From Saprospira grandis DSM 2844 (GTDB lineage: Bacteria > Bacteroidota > Bacteroidia > Chitinophagales > Saprospiraceae): a DNA stretch of 58,031 nt. The notes under the pieces were generated by a model. It had not been told where the DNA came from and did no database searches. It worked only from the letters and a program-made list of their open reading frames with translations. The stretch is taken from assembly GCF_000275825.1 (NCBI RefSeq), contig NZ_JH719942.1, positions 230,978 through 289,008 on the forward strand, given 5' to 3'. The translations under genes were made by a program, and so were the position numbers. Shown here piece by piece: positions 15,649 through 23,720 of the stretch (position 1 is its first letter; every line of letters begins with the position of its first letter).

Positions 15649-17082
15649 ATGGTATTTGCTAGCCTCATCTTCTTAACGGTCTTTCTGCCCCTGCATTTAG
15701 TGCTTTACTATGCGGTAGACAACAAGACCTACCGTAATATTCTGCTGACTTTATTCTCTTTGGCTTTTTATGCTTGGGGGGAGCCCGTCTGGATCATCTT
15801 GCTGATTATTTCGGCCATGGTGGATTATGGCAATGGGCGTTGGATTGAGCATTTTAGGGGGACGGCCCATGCCAAATGGGGCTTAATTTCCTCTTTGTTG
15901 GTCAATTTGGGTTTGCTAGCCACCTTTAAGTACAATGTTTTCCTTTATGAAAACTTCAATGCCTTGTTTGGGACCGCCTTTGAGCCGAAAAAATATGCCT
16001 TGCCCATTGGGATTTCCTTTTATAGCTTTCAGACCATTTCTTATACTGTAGATGTGTATAGGGGGCAGGTGAAGGCGCAAAAAAGTTTTCTGCGTTTTCT
16101 GATGTTTGTCAGTTTGTTTCATCAGTTGGTAGCTGGGCCGATTGTTCGGTATTCGGATATTGAGGACGACATTAACAACCGAAAAGAAACGGCCTATGAT
16201 ATTAGTCAGGGCATTTTGCGATTTTGCATTGGGTTGTTTAAGAAAGTCTTCATTGCCAATGTGGCGGGTGGTTTGGCTGTTTTGTATTTGGGCGATGGGG
16301 GCAATCCATTAGATCTGACTACCATTACGGTTGCCGAGGCTTGGTTTGGGATTTTGATGTTTGCCTTGCAGATCTACTATGACTTTTCGGGTTATTCTGA
16401 TATGGCGATTGGTTTGGGGAGGATGTTTGGCTTTCACTATTACGAGAACTTCAATTATCCATATATTGCGAAGAACACTGCAGACTTCTGGCGGCGTTGG
16501 CATATGTCATTGGGGAGTTTTTTCAAGGACTATATATATATACCTTTGGGGGGAAACCGCAAGGGCAAACTGCGGGGCTACCTCAACCTGTTTATTGTTT
16601 GGTTTTTGACGGGCCTTTGGCATGGCGCCAGTTGGAACTTTGTCTTTTGGGGCTTATATTTTGGTGTTTTGATTTTATTGGAGCGTTTAATTTTGAATAA
16701 AATCTTTAAGCGTTTGCCGGCTATTTTCAGTCATGCATATTTATTGATAGCGGTCATGTTTAGCTGGGTGCTTTTTTACTTTGAGGACAGCAGTCAGTTA
16801 TTCCAATTCTTTGAAATCATGGTAGGCGCCAGTGAAAATGCGCTTTGGAACTTCAAGCTAGGTCTTGTTTTGAAAGAGCATGCCTATTGGTTGGCTTTGG
16901 CGGTATTGCTTTGTTTGCCCATTTATCCGCCATTTGGAAGATGGTTTGAGAACAAACTGCGTTTTCAGTCGGGCTTGCTTTATTGGTGGTCCTTGGGGCT
17001 CATCCAATTGATCTTGCTTCTTGTATCTATGGCCCTTTTGGTTGGCGATTCCTTCAATCCCTTCATTTATTATCGTTTCTAG
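15649..17082 (+). CDS. MBOAT-family O-acyltransferase (AlgI/DltB-like)
   Basis: 477 residues from ATG 15649; the resulting MVFASLIFLTVFLPLHLVLYY is the characteristic AlgI-type start, whereas the upstream TTG lies inside the promoter. Multi-pass membrane protein. Key motifs: RRWHMSLGSFFKDYIYIPLGG (first conserved His, ~285) and TGLWHGASWNFVFWG (catalytic His, ~325). In this family the protein moves acyl groups, usually acetyl, across the inner membrane to periplasmic acceptors. The next gene, 3 bp downstream, is the AlgJ/AlgX-like partner that does the final transfer, so the pair should O-acetylate an exopolysaccharide or cell wall polymer. Confidence 0.93.
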   Translation: MVFASLIFLTVFLPLHLVLYYAVDNKTYRNILLTLFSLAFYAWGEPVWIILLIISAMVDYGNGRWIEHFRGTAHAKWGLISSLLVNLGLLATFKYNVFLYENFNALFGTAFEPKKYALPIGISFYSFQTISYTVDVYRGQVKAQKSFLRFLMFVSLFHQLVAGPIVRYSDIEDDINNRKETAYDISQGILRFCIGLFKKVFIANVAGGLAVLYLGDGGNPLDLTTITVAEAWFGILMFALQIYYDFSGYSDMAIGLGRMFGFHYYENFNYPYIAKNTADFWRRWHMSLGSFFKDYIYIPLGGNRKGKLRGYLNLFIVWFLTGLWHGASWNFVFWGLYFGVLILLERLILNKIFKRLPAIFSHAYLLIAVMFSWVLFYFEDSSQLFQFFEIMVGASENALWNFKLGLVLKEHAYWLALAVLLCLPIYPPFGRWFENKLRFQSGLLYWWSLGLIQLILLLVSMALLVGDSFNPFIYYRF

Positions 17083-17085
17083 CTT

Positions 17086-18606
17086 ATGCACACCCCTTAT
17101 CCATATCGTTTGAATGCCATTTTGTTTATGATCCCCTTGGGGGTTTTAGGCATTTTGTTTTTTGTTTTGCCCAAGCAGCAAGTTTCTGAAATTGAGAAGC
17201 GGGAGTTGGCGCCTATGCCTTCTTTTTCTGCCGAAAAATTATTTGCGGGGGGCTACACTGACAGTTTGGACCTTCATTTCTCGGATAATTTTCCTTTTCG
17301 GGAGCGTTGGGTGGCTGTTGCAAAGTTTATTGAAAACCACCGAGGCTTTGCTAATGAAGATGTAAAGTTTTATGCCGAAGGAGTAGACATGGATGCGGGC
17401 ATAGAGGCCATTGCTGCGGCCAACGATAGCCTACAAGGCGATAGTTTACAGCTAGTCGGGGCCGATTCATTGGCCCAAGACAGCAGCGCCAACAATCTGT
17501 TTGAAAACGAGGGCTTTGCCTCTGATGTACAGCGCCTTAGCCGAGGTTTACTCATCTATGAAGGCATGGCGATACAGATGTTTGGCGGTAGCCGCAACAC
17601 CGCTAAGCTTTGGGCCAGAGTGGTGAACGAATACCAAAAGAAGTTGGCGCCCAAAGGGATCCAATTGCATTGTGGCGTTACGCCCACCCATGGCGAGTTT
17701 TATCTGCCTTCAGAATACATAGAGGAGGCTGTTTCGGAGCGAAAAAACATTGACACCATCTATCATTATTTGGACTCTGCCGTGCATGCCTTTGATATAA
17801 CCACCGAGCTCTTTAAGCATAAAGACGAATATTTGTTTTTCAATACGGACCATCATTGGACGGGCCGGGGGGCCTATTATGCCTACAAAGCCTTTTGCGA
17901 TGAGGCTGGCCTGAAAGCGATTCCGATTGAGGAAATGGAACAGGGGACCATCCCTAACTTTTTGGGATCGCTCTACCTCAAAACTAGAGACAAACGCCTG
18001 AAGGAAAAAGGCGATTCGGTAGAGTACTTTAAAATCCCTTTCCGCCACAAAACCTACCGTTTGGTCGGGGCCGATTATAGCCGTTTGGCGGGCAGCCGTC
18101 TGTATATAGAAAATGCCAAAGGCGGGGCTGCATATGGGGTCTTTTTGGGGGGAGATTATCCCGCTATCTGTGTCTTTAGCGAGCAGGATACCTCCAATCA
18201 TCGCCGAGCTTTGGTGGTCAAAAACTCTTATGGTAATCCATTTGCCAGTTATATTCCCTCGCATTTTGAGCGAACTTATGTGATCGATTACCGCTATTTT
18301 AAGGGGAATTTGATGGACTTTATGGAAAAGAACAAGGTAACTGACCTGATCCTCTTCCACAATAGTTTTTCGGCCAATACGCCTTCACATGTAAAGATGA
18401 TTAAGCGTTTATTGACAAAGGGCGGGGTTTGTGCACCTCATGCAGTGCCTGCTCGCCAGAAAATGTTTCCGATGGGCGACTTCCTTTCGCGTCACTTTGG
18501 CAAGGCGAAGAAGTACAATGAGCTCTACCTGAAAAAACAAAAAGAATTGGCGGAGCAGGCCGCCGAAAATGCCAAAGAAGAATGGGATAGTTTACCCCAG
18601 AATTAG
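17086..18606 (+). CDS. AlgX/AlgJ-like DHHW-motif O-acetyltransferase (506 aa)
   Basis: An N-terminal membrane anchor (residues ~8-30) followed by LHFSDNFPFRERW, the usual opening of this SGNH-like family. The signature DHHWTG lies at residues 255-260, giving the Asp-His of the catalytic site. The C-terminal half (VVKNSYGNPFASYIPSHF, then VIDYRYF) matches the family, where the Ser of the KNSYG-like motif is the nucleophile. The first ATG is 3 bp after the MBOAT stop, so the two genes are translated together. Residues ~95-150 form a Ser/Asp/Ala-rich insert. Role: periplasmic transfer of acetyl from the MBOAT protein to a glycan. Confidence 0.88.
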   Translation: MHTPYPYRLNAILFMIPLGVLGILFFVLPKQQVSEIEKRELAPMPSFSAEKLFAGGYTDSLDLHFSDNFPFRERWVAVAKFIENHRGFANEDVKFYAEGVDMDAGIEAIAAANDSLQGDSLQLVGADSLAQDSSANNLFENEGFASDVQRLSRGLLIYEGMAIQMFGGSRNTAKLWARVVNEYQKKLAPKGIQLHCGVTPTHGEFYLPSEYIEEAVSERKNIDTIYHYLDSAVHAFDITTELFKHKDEYLFFNTDHHWTGRGAYYAYKAFCDEAGLKAIPIEEMEQGTIPNFLGSLYLKTRDKRLKEKGDSVEYFKIPFRHKTYRLVGADYSRLAGSRLYIENAKGGAAYGVFLGGDYPAICVFSEQDTSNHRRALVVKNSYGNPFASYIPSHFERTYVIDYRYFKGNLMDFMEKNKVTDLILFHNSFSANTPSHVKMIKRLLTKGGVCAPHAVPARQKMFPMGDFLSRHFGKAKKYNELYLKKQKELAEQAAENAKEEWDSLPQN

Positions 18607-18637
18607 AAACTCAGCAGCCTGTTTAATTGTTTTAATT

Positions 18638-18790
18638 TGGGGCTTCCCCTCGCTTTGCTCGGGTCGCTATGTTGCGGGGCTCGCAGGTCTGCTCGGCCCT
18701 TCGCTTTTTTTCGCTTTGCTCAAAAAAGCTCGGTCTGGCCTTCGGCCACCCCTTCACAGCGCTAAGCCGAAGCGCTTGCTTTGCGCTTGT
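18638..18790 (+). repeat. Dispersed structured intergenic repeat, family A (plus)
   Basis: TTTGGGGCTTCCCCTCGCTTTGCTCGGG (written as blocks: GGGG, CTTCCCC, TCGC/GCTCG), core GGGGCTCGCAGGTCTGCTCGG, long stem GCTTTTTT/AAAAAAGC, GGTCTG, stem GGCC-TTC-GGCC, ending in CTAAGCC. It interrupts the O-acetylation locus between the second and third genes. Confidence 0.85.
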
Positions 18791-18839
18791 TTTTCGAGCT
18801 TAAAAAATAACTGCTCAACCGCCTAAAATAGAAGAATTC

Positions 18840-20369
18840 ATGTTTGGACGAATTAGTTTTTTTGCCGTACTCCTCCTCATTTTTGCACAACAGGCTTGTC
18901 AGGCACAGCCCGAAGCTGTAAAATTCACGCCGACTACAAAGGTGGATCTGTCTAAATACCCTTGGATGCATCCAGAGCTCAATATGCTGCAGTTTTATAA
19001 CCGCGACGCCTTAGAGATCTTGCGCCAAAAGTGGAAACGGACCGATAAGGAGAAATTGACTGTCATTCATTTTGGCGATTCCCATTGTCAGAATGATGCC
19101 TTGCCTGGCCAAATCCGAAAGCGGATGCAGGAAGTACATGGGGCAACGGGTCGTGGGCTGATGTTTCCGACTTCTACCGCCAGAACCTATTCTTCTATAG
19201 AGTATAAAAGCAAGCATACGGGCAAATGGATTGCGGAGCGCAGCTTTCGGATGCGGCTCAAACTGCCTTTGGGGATTCGGGGGATGAGCTGCCGGACCGA
19301 ACAGGCCAATAGCAGTCTGGTTTTTGAGTTTAAAAAGCCGGTTCCCAAAAACTACCGCCAGCTAAAAATCTTTTGCAAGCGAGATATCCGCAGCTTTGAT
19401 ATTGTGGTAGAAACCAGTGGCAAGAGAATTCCCGTTATTGTGGATGCTTCTAGCCGCGAGCCTTACATTGAGGTAGAGCTACCTGCTATTACAGACCAAA
19501 AGCTGACGCTACATATTGTTCGCCGCAATAAATATGAGTCGGAGTTTGAGTTTTATGGCATGAGTCTAGAGGATGAAGCCGATAAGGGCGTAGTGGTTCA
19601 TAATGCTGGAGTAGGAGCGGCCAAGTACAACTCTTTGCTCAATCAGGTATTGCTTTGGGAGCAATTGCCCCATCTACAGCCCGATGTAGCCATTATTGAT
19701 TTTGGGACCAATGATTATCTCTATTATGATAAGATTGATCCTAAGCTTGAAAGTGAAATCAAAACCATCATTGATAAGATGCGCAAGGCCGTGCCCGATA
19801 TTTGTATTATCCTGACCAGCACGCAAGACCTTTTCTGGAAGAAAAAGAACTGCATGTCGGGAGAGCCTTTCTCGGATATGATGCACAAAATTGCCTATGA
19901 TAAAAAGTGTGCGCTCTTTGATTGGTACTGGATTTCTGGTGGCCAACGCAAAATGTTAGATTGGACCAAAAGCCGTTTGGCCCAGCCCGACATGGTTCAC
20001 CTCACGGTAAAAGGTTATCGGCTAAAAGGAGACCTCTTTTTTGAGGCTTTGCAAAATAGCTTGGTTTGGCTAGAGGAAAACCCCAAAGAAAATGAGTTCT
20101 TTTTCCGCATAGATAAACTTAAAGAAGAACAGGCCGTCTTAAGAAATGGAGGAAAGCCCAAATCGGAGGCGATGAGCCAGAAAACGACAAAAAGTAATCA
20201 AAAACCTGCTGCAGCTACTGGCAAATACCGCACACATATCGTTAAACGTGGAGAGTCCTTATATTCCATTAGCTTAAAATACAATGTGAGCATTCAGGAA
20301 TTGAAAAGATGGAACAATAAAAGCAAGAATACCATCTATAAGGGCGATCGCCTTAAAATTTATAAATAA
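18840..20369 (+). CDS. Secreted SGNH/GDSL-type hydrolase with C-terminal LysM domain (509 aa)
   Basis: A signal peptide (residues 1-~22, ending CQAQ) precedes an SGNH domain: VIHFGDSHCQND with nucleophile Ser81, FGTNDY (~290) and DMVHLTVKGY with Asp384/His387. The residues ~100-245 insert looks like a beta-sandwich carbohydrate-binding-like module. After a Lys/Ser/Ala-rich linker, residues ~464-509 are a LysM domain (HIVKRGESLYSISLKYNVS) that binds N-acetylglucosamine-containing glycans such as peptidoglycan. Located 234 bp after the MBOAT/DHHW pair, so it may add or remove acetyl groups on cell wall or matrix glycan. I cannot tell esterase from transferase. Confidence 0.87.
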   Translation: MFGRISFFAVLLLIFAQQACQAQPEAVKFTPTTKVDLSKYPWMHPELNMLQFYNRDALEILRQKWKRTDKEKLTVIHFGDSHCQNDALPGQIRKRMQEVHGATGRGLMFPTSTARTYSSIEYKSKHTGKWIAERSFRMRLKLPLGIRGMSCRTEQANSSLVFEFKKPVPKNYRQLKIFCKRDIRSFDIVVETSGKRIPVIVDASSREPYIEVELPAITDQKLTLHIVRRNKYESEFEFYGMSLEDEADKGVVVHNAGVGAAKYNSLLNQVLLWEQLPHLQPDVAIIDFGTNDYLYYDKIDPKLESEIKTIIDKMRKAVPDICIILTSTQDLFWKKKNCMSGEPFSDMMHKIAYDKKCALFDWYWISGGQRKMLDWTKSRLAQPDMVHLTVKGYRLKGDLFFEALQNSLVWLEENPKENEFFFRIDKLKEEQAVLRNGGKPKSEAMSQKTTKSNQKPAAATGKYRTHIVKRGESLYSISLKYNVSIQELKRWNNKSKNTIYKGDRLKIYK

Positions 20370-20398
20370 CTTGGCCTTTAGGCCCAAAAACTAACAAG

Positions 20399-20941
20399 AT
20401 GAAAAGATTTGCATTTTATTTCCTTGGCCTTTTTCTAAGCTTAGGCCTTTTGTCTTCTTGTGAAGATGTCGAAAAATTGACGCAGTTTAATCTAGACTAC
20501 AATACTACCGTTACTATTCCCTCTACCTTTGGGGTGCAAGTTCCTTTTGATGTCTCTACTCCTGCTATCAATACCAGCTCGACTTCTACTTTTGAGTCTA
20601 ATGACACCCGTAAGGATTTGATTGAAGAAATTCAATTGACCGAAATGACCTTGACGATTAACAGTCCTTCTGGGGCCGATTTTTCTTTTCTAGAGTCTAT
20701 TGAGGTCTTTATTTCTGCCGATAGCTTAGGCGAAACGCGGATTGCCTACCAAGATTCGGTAGATGTAGCGGCTGGAGAGTCATTGAGCTTGACCACCACT
20801 GGCGTAGACCTTCAAGAATACATCAAGGCAGATGAATTTAGCTTAAGAATCAATGCCGTAACCGATGAGGCGATTAGCCAAGACCATGAGTTAAATATCT
20901 ACACTAAGTTTTTTGTAGATGCCGAGCTCTTTGGTATTTAG
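20399..20941 (+). CDS. Hypothetical lipoprotein (180 aa)
   Basis: The leader FLGLFLSLGLLSSCEDV has a lipobox with Cys21. The mature part is Thr/Ser-rich and beta-like (FNLDYNTTVTIPSTF ... FSFLESIEVFISAD), resembling Bacteroidota outer-membrane-anchored beta-sandwich proteins. No catalytic motif. It follows the SGNH-LysM gene by 29 bp and ends in a strong terminator, so it is probably the last gene of that transcript. Confidence 0.75.
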   Translation: MKRFAFYFLGLFLSLGLLSSCEDVEKLTQFNLDYNTTVTIPSTFGVQVPFDVSTPAINTSSTSTFESNDTRKDLIEEIQLTEMTLTINSPSGADFSFLESIEVFISADSLGETRIAYQDSVDVAAGESLSLTTTGVDLQEYIKADEFSLRINAVTDEAISQDHELNIYTKFFVDAELFGI

Positions 20942-20962
20942 GCGGATGAGCTGAATTGCGCA

Positions 20963-21000
20963 AAGCGAAACTTGCTGAATTGCAAGTTTCGCTTTTTTTT
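20963..21000 (+). terminator. Rho-independent terminator
   Basis: AAGCGAAACTTGC pairs with GCAAGTTTCGCTT around a short loop and is followed by eight T. It ends the SGNH/lipoprotein transcript. Confidence 0.9.
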
Positions 21001-21128
21001 GGCCTAGCGATCTGCGCAGCCCGCGCAGGGCCGAGCGAGCAGCGAGCCCCGGAACGACAACAAGGACTTTAGTCCGCAGTTCGACGACCAACGGGAGTAA
21101 CCGCCCGCCGAAGGCGGGAGGCCCCAAA
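21001..21128 (-). repeat. Composite dispersed repeat: family A core plus TTACTCCC module (minus)
   Basis: On the minus strand: TTTTGGGGCCTCCCGCC, its stem, then GGTTACTCCCGTTGGTCGTCG, AACTGCGGACTAAAGTCC, TTGTTGTC, and only then the GGGCTCGC..TCGGCCCT core. Nearly identical to 25640-25785, showing the module is inserted between stem 1 and the core. Confidence 0.85.
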
Positions 21129-21195
21129 AAGTTATCCCAATAAGCTATTTTTCCACTAGTTAGTGCTTGCTACAAAAAACTATAGCGAAAAACGA

Positions 21196-21312
21196 CTAAT
21201 CTTCACTCCAAATTTGCTTTAGCTCATCTAATGTCTTTACTCCATGAGTAAACCGAACTTTTAAGTCTGAAAATGAAAATTTTAATTCAGGACAGGCACA
21301 ACCAGGCAGCAT
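21196..21312 (-). pseudogene. Gene fragment (38 codons)
   Basis: A short minus-strand frame (CPELKFSFSDLKVRFTHG ... LKQIWSED, stop TAG at 21196). It looks like the C-terminal end of a small soluble protein, with no upstream part nearby. It sits beside another fragment (21339-21422) in the AT-rich accessory region. Confidence 0.3.
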
Positions 21313-21338
21313 AATGGCCTTGTTGCATAAATCATAAT

Positions 21339-21422
21339 TTACTGATTAGCAGCAACTTCCAACTTTACGGCATTAAGCTCATTTAAAATTTGAATACGCA
21401 TCAGCACTTCTTGTTTCTGCAT
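21339..21422 (-). pseudogene. Second copy of the 3' end of the ORF at 138-275
   Basis: 27 codons, QKQEVLMRIQILNEL..LEVAANQ, nearly identical to the end of the ORF at 138. The similarity goes on for about 25 bases after the stop (AATTATGATTTATGCAACAAGG versus the same segment at 276). Upstream the match stops within a few codons at an in-frame TGA. A truncated duplicate. Confidence 0.55.
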
Positions 21423-21475
21423 TTTAAAGGACTTTCAAAGAAATGAAATAACGAGTACTTTACATGGAGAAACAG

Positions 21476-21697
21476 CTATCTCCATTGAATTGTCCATCTA
21501 GACTCTTCAACATATTCGAGGATATCATCTTTACTTAGAAGCCAGTCATCAAACACGTTTTTAGTAAAAAACTCGTCATCTGAAATTAAGATGTAGATTC
21601 CTCCAGTACTACCACTAGTATCATCCTCTATTTTAACATATTTACCTTGATCATCACCTTTTAATATAAGGCCAACTACAGCGTATTTTATTTCCAT
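21476..21697 (-). CDS. Hypothetical small acidic protein (73 aa)
   Basis: Soluble and acidic, with no signal peptide. Pattern: GDDQGKYVKIEDDTSGSTGG, then YILISDDEFF and DDWLLSKDDILEYVEES. Small acidic single-domain proteins like this are common as immunity proteins in polymorphic toxin clusters, and an orphan Rhs module lies 4.5 kb away on the same strand. No family recognised. Confidence 0.55.
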   Translation of the reverse strand: MEIKYAVVGLILKGDDQGKYVKIEDDTSGSTGGIYILISDDEFFTKNVFDDWLLSKDDILEYVEESRWTIQWR

Positions 21698-21740
21698 GCT
21701 TATAAGCTTTGGTCAGACTTTAGAGAACTAAAGTTCGAGT

Positions 21741-22085
21741 TTAACTAGCGTCCTTCTCTTTTATAAAAAACTGAAATCCCTCTAAATTAAATTCTTCAAA
21801 CAATTCAAGGTATTTCACTAACTCTTTTGTTGGTATTTCATCAAGAAGCTTTCTGCCCTTATCGGTCATTTCATACTGCCCTAATTCTAATGTTGAAGTC
21901 TTCTCATAAAGCTGAACATATGCCTCACATTCTAGCTTTTGAAAGAAAAAAGGTAGATCTACAAATACCCCCATCTTAGTGAAAGCCTTAAACATTAAAT
22001 AAAAACTCTTTATCTTAAAATTGCTACTAACCAAATGTAGCATCAGAACAAGAAGAACCTTATCTCCAGCAATCAATTTTTCCAT
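21741..22085 (-). CDS. Hypothetical protein, winged-helix-like (114 aa)
   Basis: Soluble and helical; YEMTDKGRKLLDEIP near residue 75 resembles the wing-and-last-helix end of winged-helix proteins. There is no obvious DNA-binding helix, so the match may be accidental. It is in the AT-rich minus-strand cluster with 21476 and 22137. Function unknown. Confidence 0.5.
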   Translation of the reverse strand: MEKLIAGDKVLLVLMLHLVSSNFKIKSFYLMFKAFTKMGVFVDLPFFFQKLECEAYVQLYEKTSTLELGQYEMTDKGRKLLDEIPTKELVKYLELFEEFNLEGFQFFIKEKDAS

Positions 22086-22136
22086 AAACTGTTATTTTGG
22101 ATCTAAATCCAGAAAAAGCTGAGGGACTAAGTTGTT

Positions 22137-22730
22137 TTAGTCCCTCTCCCAAGACTCATTTCGCAAAAACTGATTTAATTCATCATAAAGCATTAAAAAG
22201 CGAGTTGGAATATGCTCTAGATTAACCTTTTCTTCCAAAAAGTAATTTTCTACAAAAATGTGCTGCTTATCCGCTACTTCAATCAGGGCAAAACGAGCCA
22301 AATAATTTGATGGGGCTGCTGCTTTTTCTTGCGGCTTCAAAGATAGACCTTTTTCTAATTTTAGCTTTTCCCAAAAGCCTCGATAGCTAAATTTATCCAA
22401 CTTAAAACAAGCTTTCTGCATCAAATAAAGCTGACGCAAACGATAAGTTTGCTCATCTGCATAACTAGCTACTAAACGGCCTTTCTCGCTTTTTTCTTTT
22501 TCTTCCAAATAATAACAACAGCAGCTGCTATCCGACTTTTGCAGGTAGCAAACTCGCCGAGTAGACAAATGAGTCTCATAAAAAATTAAGGCAGCTTCTG
22601 TCCCTATTGACGCCGGAATTACTGCATCAATGATTGTTTGGTCTATTTCTTTTAGTTCCGATAATTGATTAACCTCTGACCGACAAGCAAGGAGCAACAG
22701 CCAAGCACAAGCAGAAAGCAAAAAACGCAT
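22137..22730 (-). CDS. Hypothetical lipoprotein (197 aa)
   Basis: The signal MRFLLSACAWLLLLACRSE gives mature Cys16. A Cys-rich segment in the mature part, YLQKSDSSCCCYYLEE, is unusual, with three Cys in a row. The rest is soluble and charged. It starts 12 bp after the stop of the lipoprotein gene at 22743, so they are probably co-transcribed. Function unknown. Confidence 0.65.
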   Translation of the reverse strand: MRFLLSACAWLLLLACRSEVNQLSELKEIDQTIIDAVIPASIGTEAALIFYETHLSTRRVCYLQKSDSSCCCYYLEEKEKSEKGRLVASYADEQTYRLRQLYLMQKACFKLDKFSYRGFWEKLKLEKGLSLKPQEKAAAPSNYLARFALIEVADKQHIFVENYFLEEKVNLEHIPTRFLMLYDELNQFLRNESWERD

Positions 22731-22742
22731 AACTTATTTTTT

Positions 22743-23555
22743 TCAATGAATAAATAGCTTATAATCATTCAAAAAATGCTTTTTCACCAATAGCTGCCCC
22801 TCCTTCTCCTCCAGCTCATAGCGATAAAGTATATCTCCATAATCATGCAACTGCTGACCCTTGCGATTCTTCAAATGAACAGTCTGATAACAAAGCAAAT
22901 AGCTATGCTTGCTCGCCCGGCTCATCTCCTCCTCCAAAAGCAGCTTATCCAATAAGAATAAAGCAAAAACAGCTTGTTTATCATCTCGACCAGCCAAGAC
23001 AACAGCTTCTGCCTCATAGGGATCTATATAGTAAGTCGAAAGCCTTGGATCTGCTTTATTATCTACAAAAAATGCTTGTTTGCTTTTCCCCCAATCTAGC
23101 TGTAAAATTAGTCGCTTAAAGGCATCAACATCCTCTTTGCCCCAATCTTTTAAACGTTTTTTTGAGCCTGCCAAAACCTTATTTAAAAACACTGTTTGCT
23201 CAAAAACGGCATAATCCTCTGCAATAAGTTGCCTTAAATCAGCATTATTTTGCAAGAATAACAACTGCTCAAAATCGCTAAGCGCCTCCCAGTCTTCAGG
23301 GTAATCTAAGACCCTCAAGAAGCTTTTGGCGCCCAGCTCTTTCCTCTTCGCCCTATAGATAGCCGCTGCATTTGCCGCAAACTGCTTCTGGCTCAAATAA
23401 TCACTAATAGGCCCGATTTCATGATAATGCTGCTGCATCAACTCATTGGCGGCCTGCTCAAAATCTAGCTCTACTTGCACTCTTTGACAAGATGATAGGC
23501 CCAAAAACAGTAGCCATAAGAATAAGTTGAGGAATCTTTTTATACACATATCCAT
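22743..23555 (-). CDS. Hypothetical lipoprotein (270 aa)
   Basis: Leader ending in LGLSSC (Cys23) marks it as a lipoprotein. The mature part is mostly helical and charged (QRVQVELDFEQAANELMQQ). The C-terminal half contains a beta segment (YRYELEEKEGQLLVKKHF). No family is recognised. First gene of a two-gene lipoprotein unit with 22137. A later start at Met4 is also possible. Confidence 0.68.
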   Translation of the reverse strand: MDMCIKRFLNLFLWLLFLGLSSCQRVQVELDFEQAANELMQQHYHEIGPISDYLSQKQFAANAAAIYRAKRKELGAKSFLRVLDYPEDWEALSDFEQLLFLQNNADLRQLIAEDYAVFEQTVFLNKVLAGSKKRLKDWGKEDVDAFKRLILQLDWGKSKQAFFVDNKADPRLSTYYIDPYEAEAVVLAGRDDKQAVFALFLLDKLLLEEEMSRASKHSYLLCYQTVHLKNRKGQQLHDYGDILYRYELEEKEGQLLVKKHFLNDYKLFIH

Positions 23556-23561
23556 GTTTAT

Positions 23562-23720
23562 TTTTTTGGGGCCTGCCGCCTGCGGCGGCCGGGCCCTTAC
23601 AGGGCTCGCAGGTCTGCTCGGCCCTGCGCCAGCAAGCTGGCTGGGTCTGGCCTGACGACCACCCTTTCAGGCCCCTAGGCCAAGTCGCTTCGCTCCTTTG
23701 CGGCGGCTTCGCCGCCTGCT
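23562..23720 (+). repeat. Dispersed structured intergenic repeat, family A (plus)
   Basis: TTTTTTTGGGGCCTGCC, stem CCGCC/GGCGG, core AGGGCTCGCAGGTCTGCTCGG, stem GCCAGC/GCTGGC, GGTCTGGCC, and a GGCCCCTAGGCC end, followed by the hairpin GGCGGC/GCCGCC. Almost the same as the copies at 27330 and 57462. Confidence 0.85.

Noticed and set aside
17710-18360. 216-residue minus-strand ORF
   Set aside because: Antisense shadow of the DHHW protein gene.
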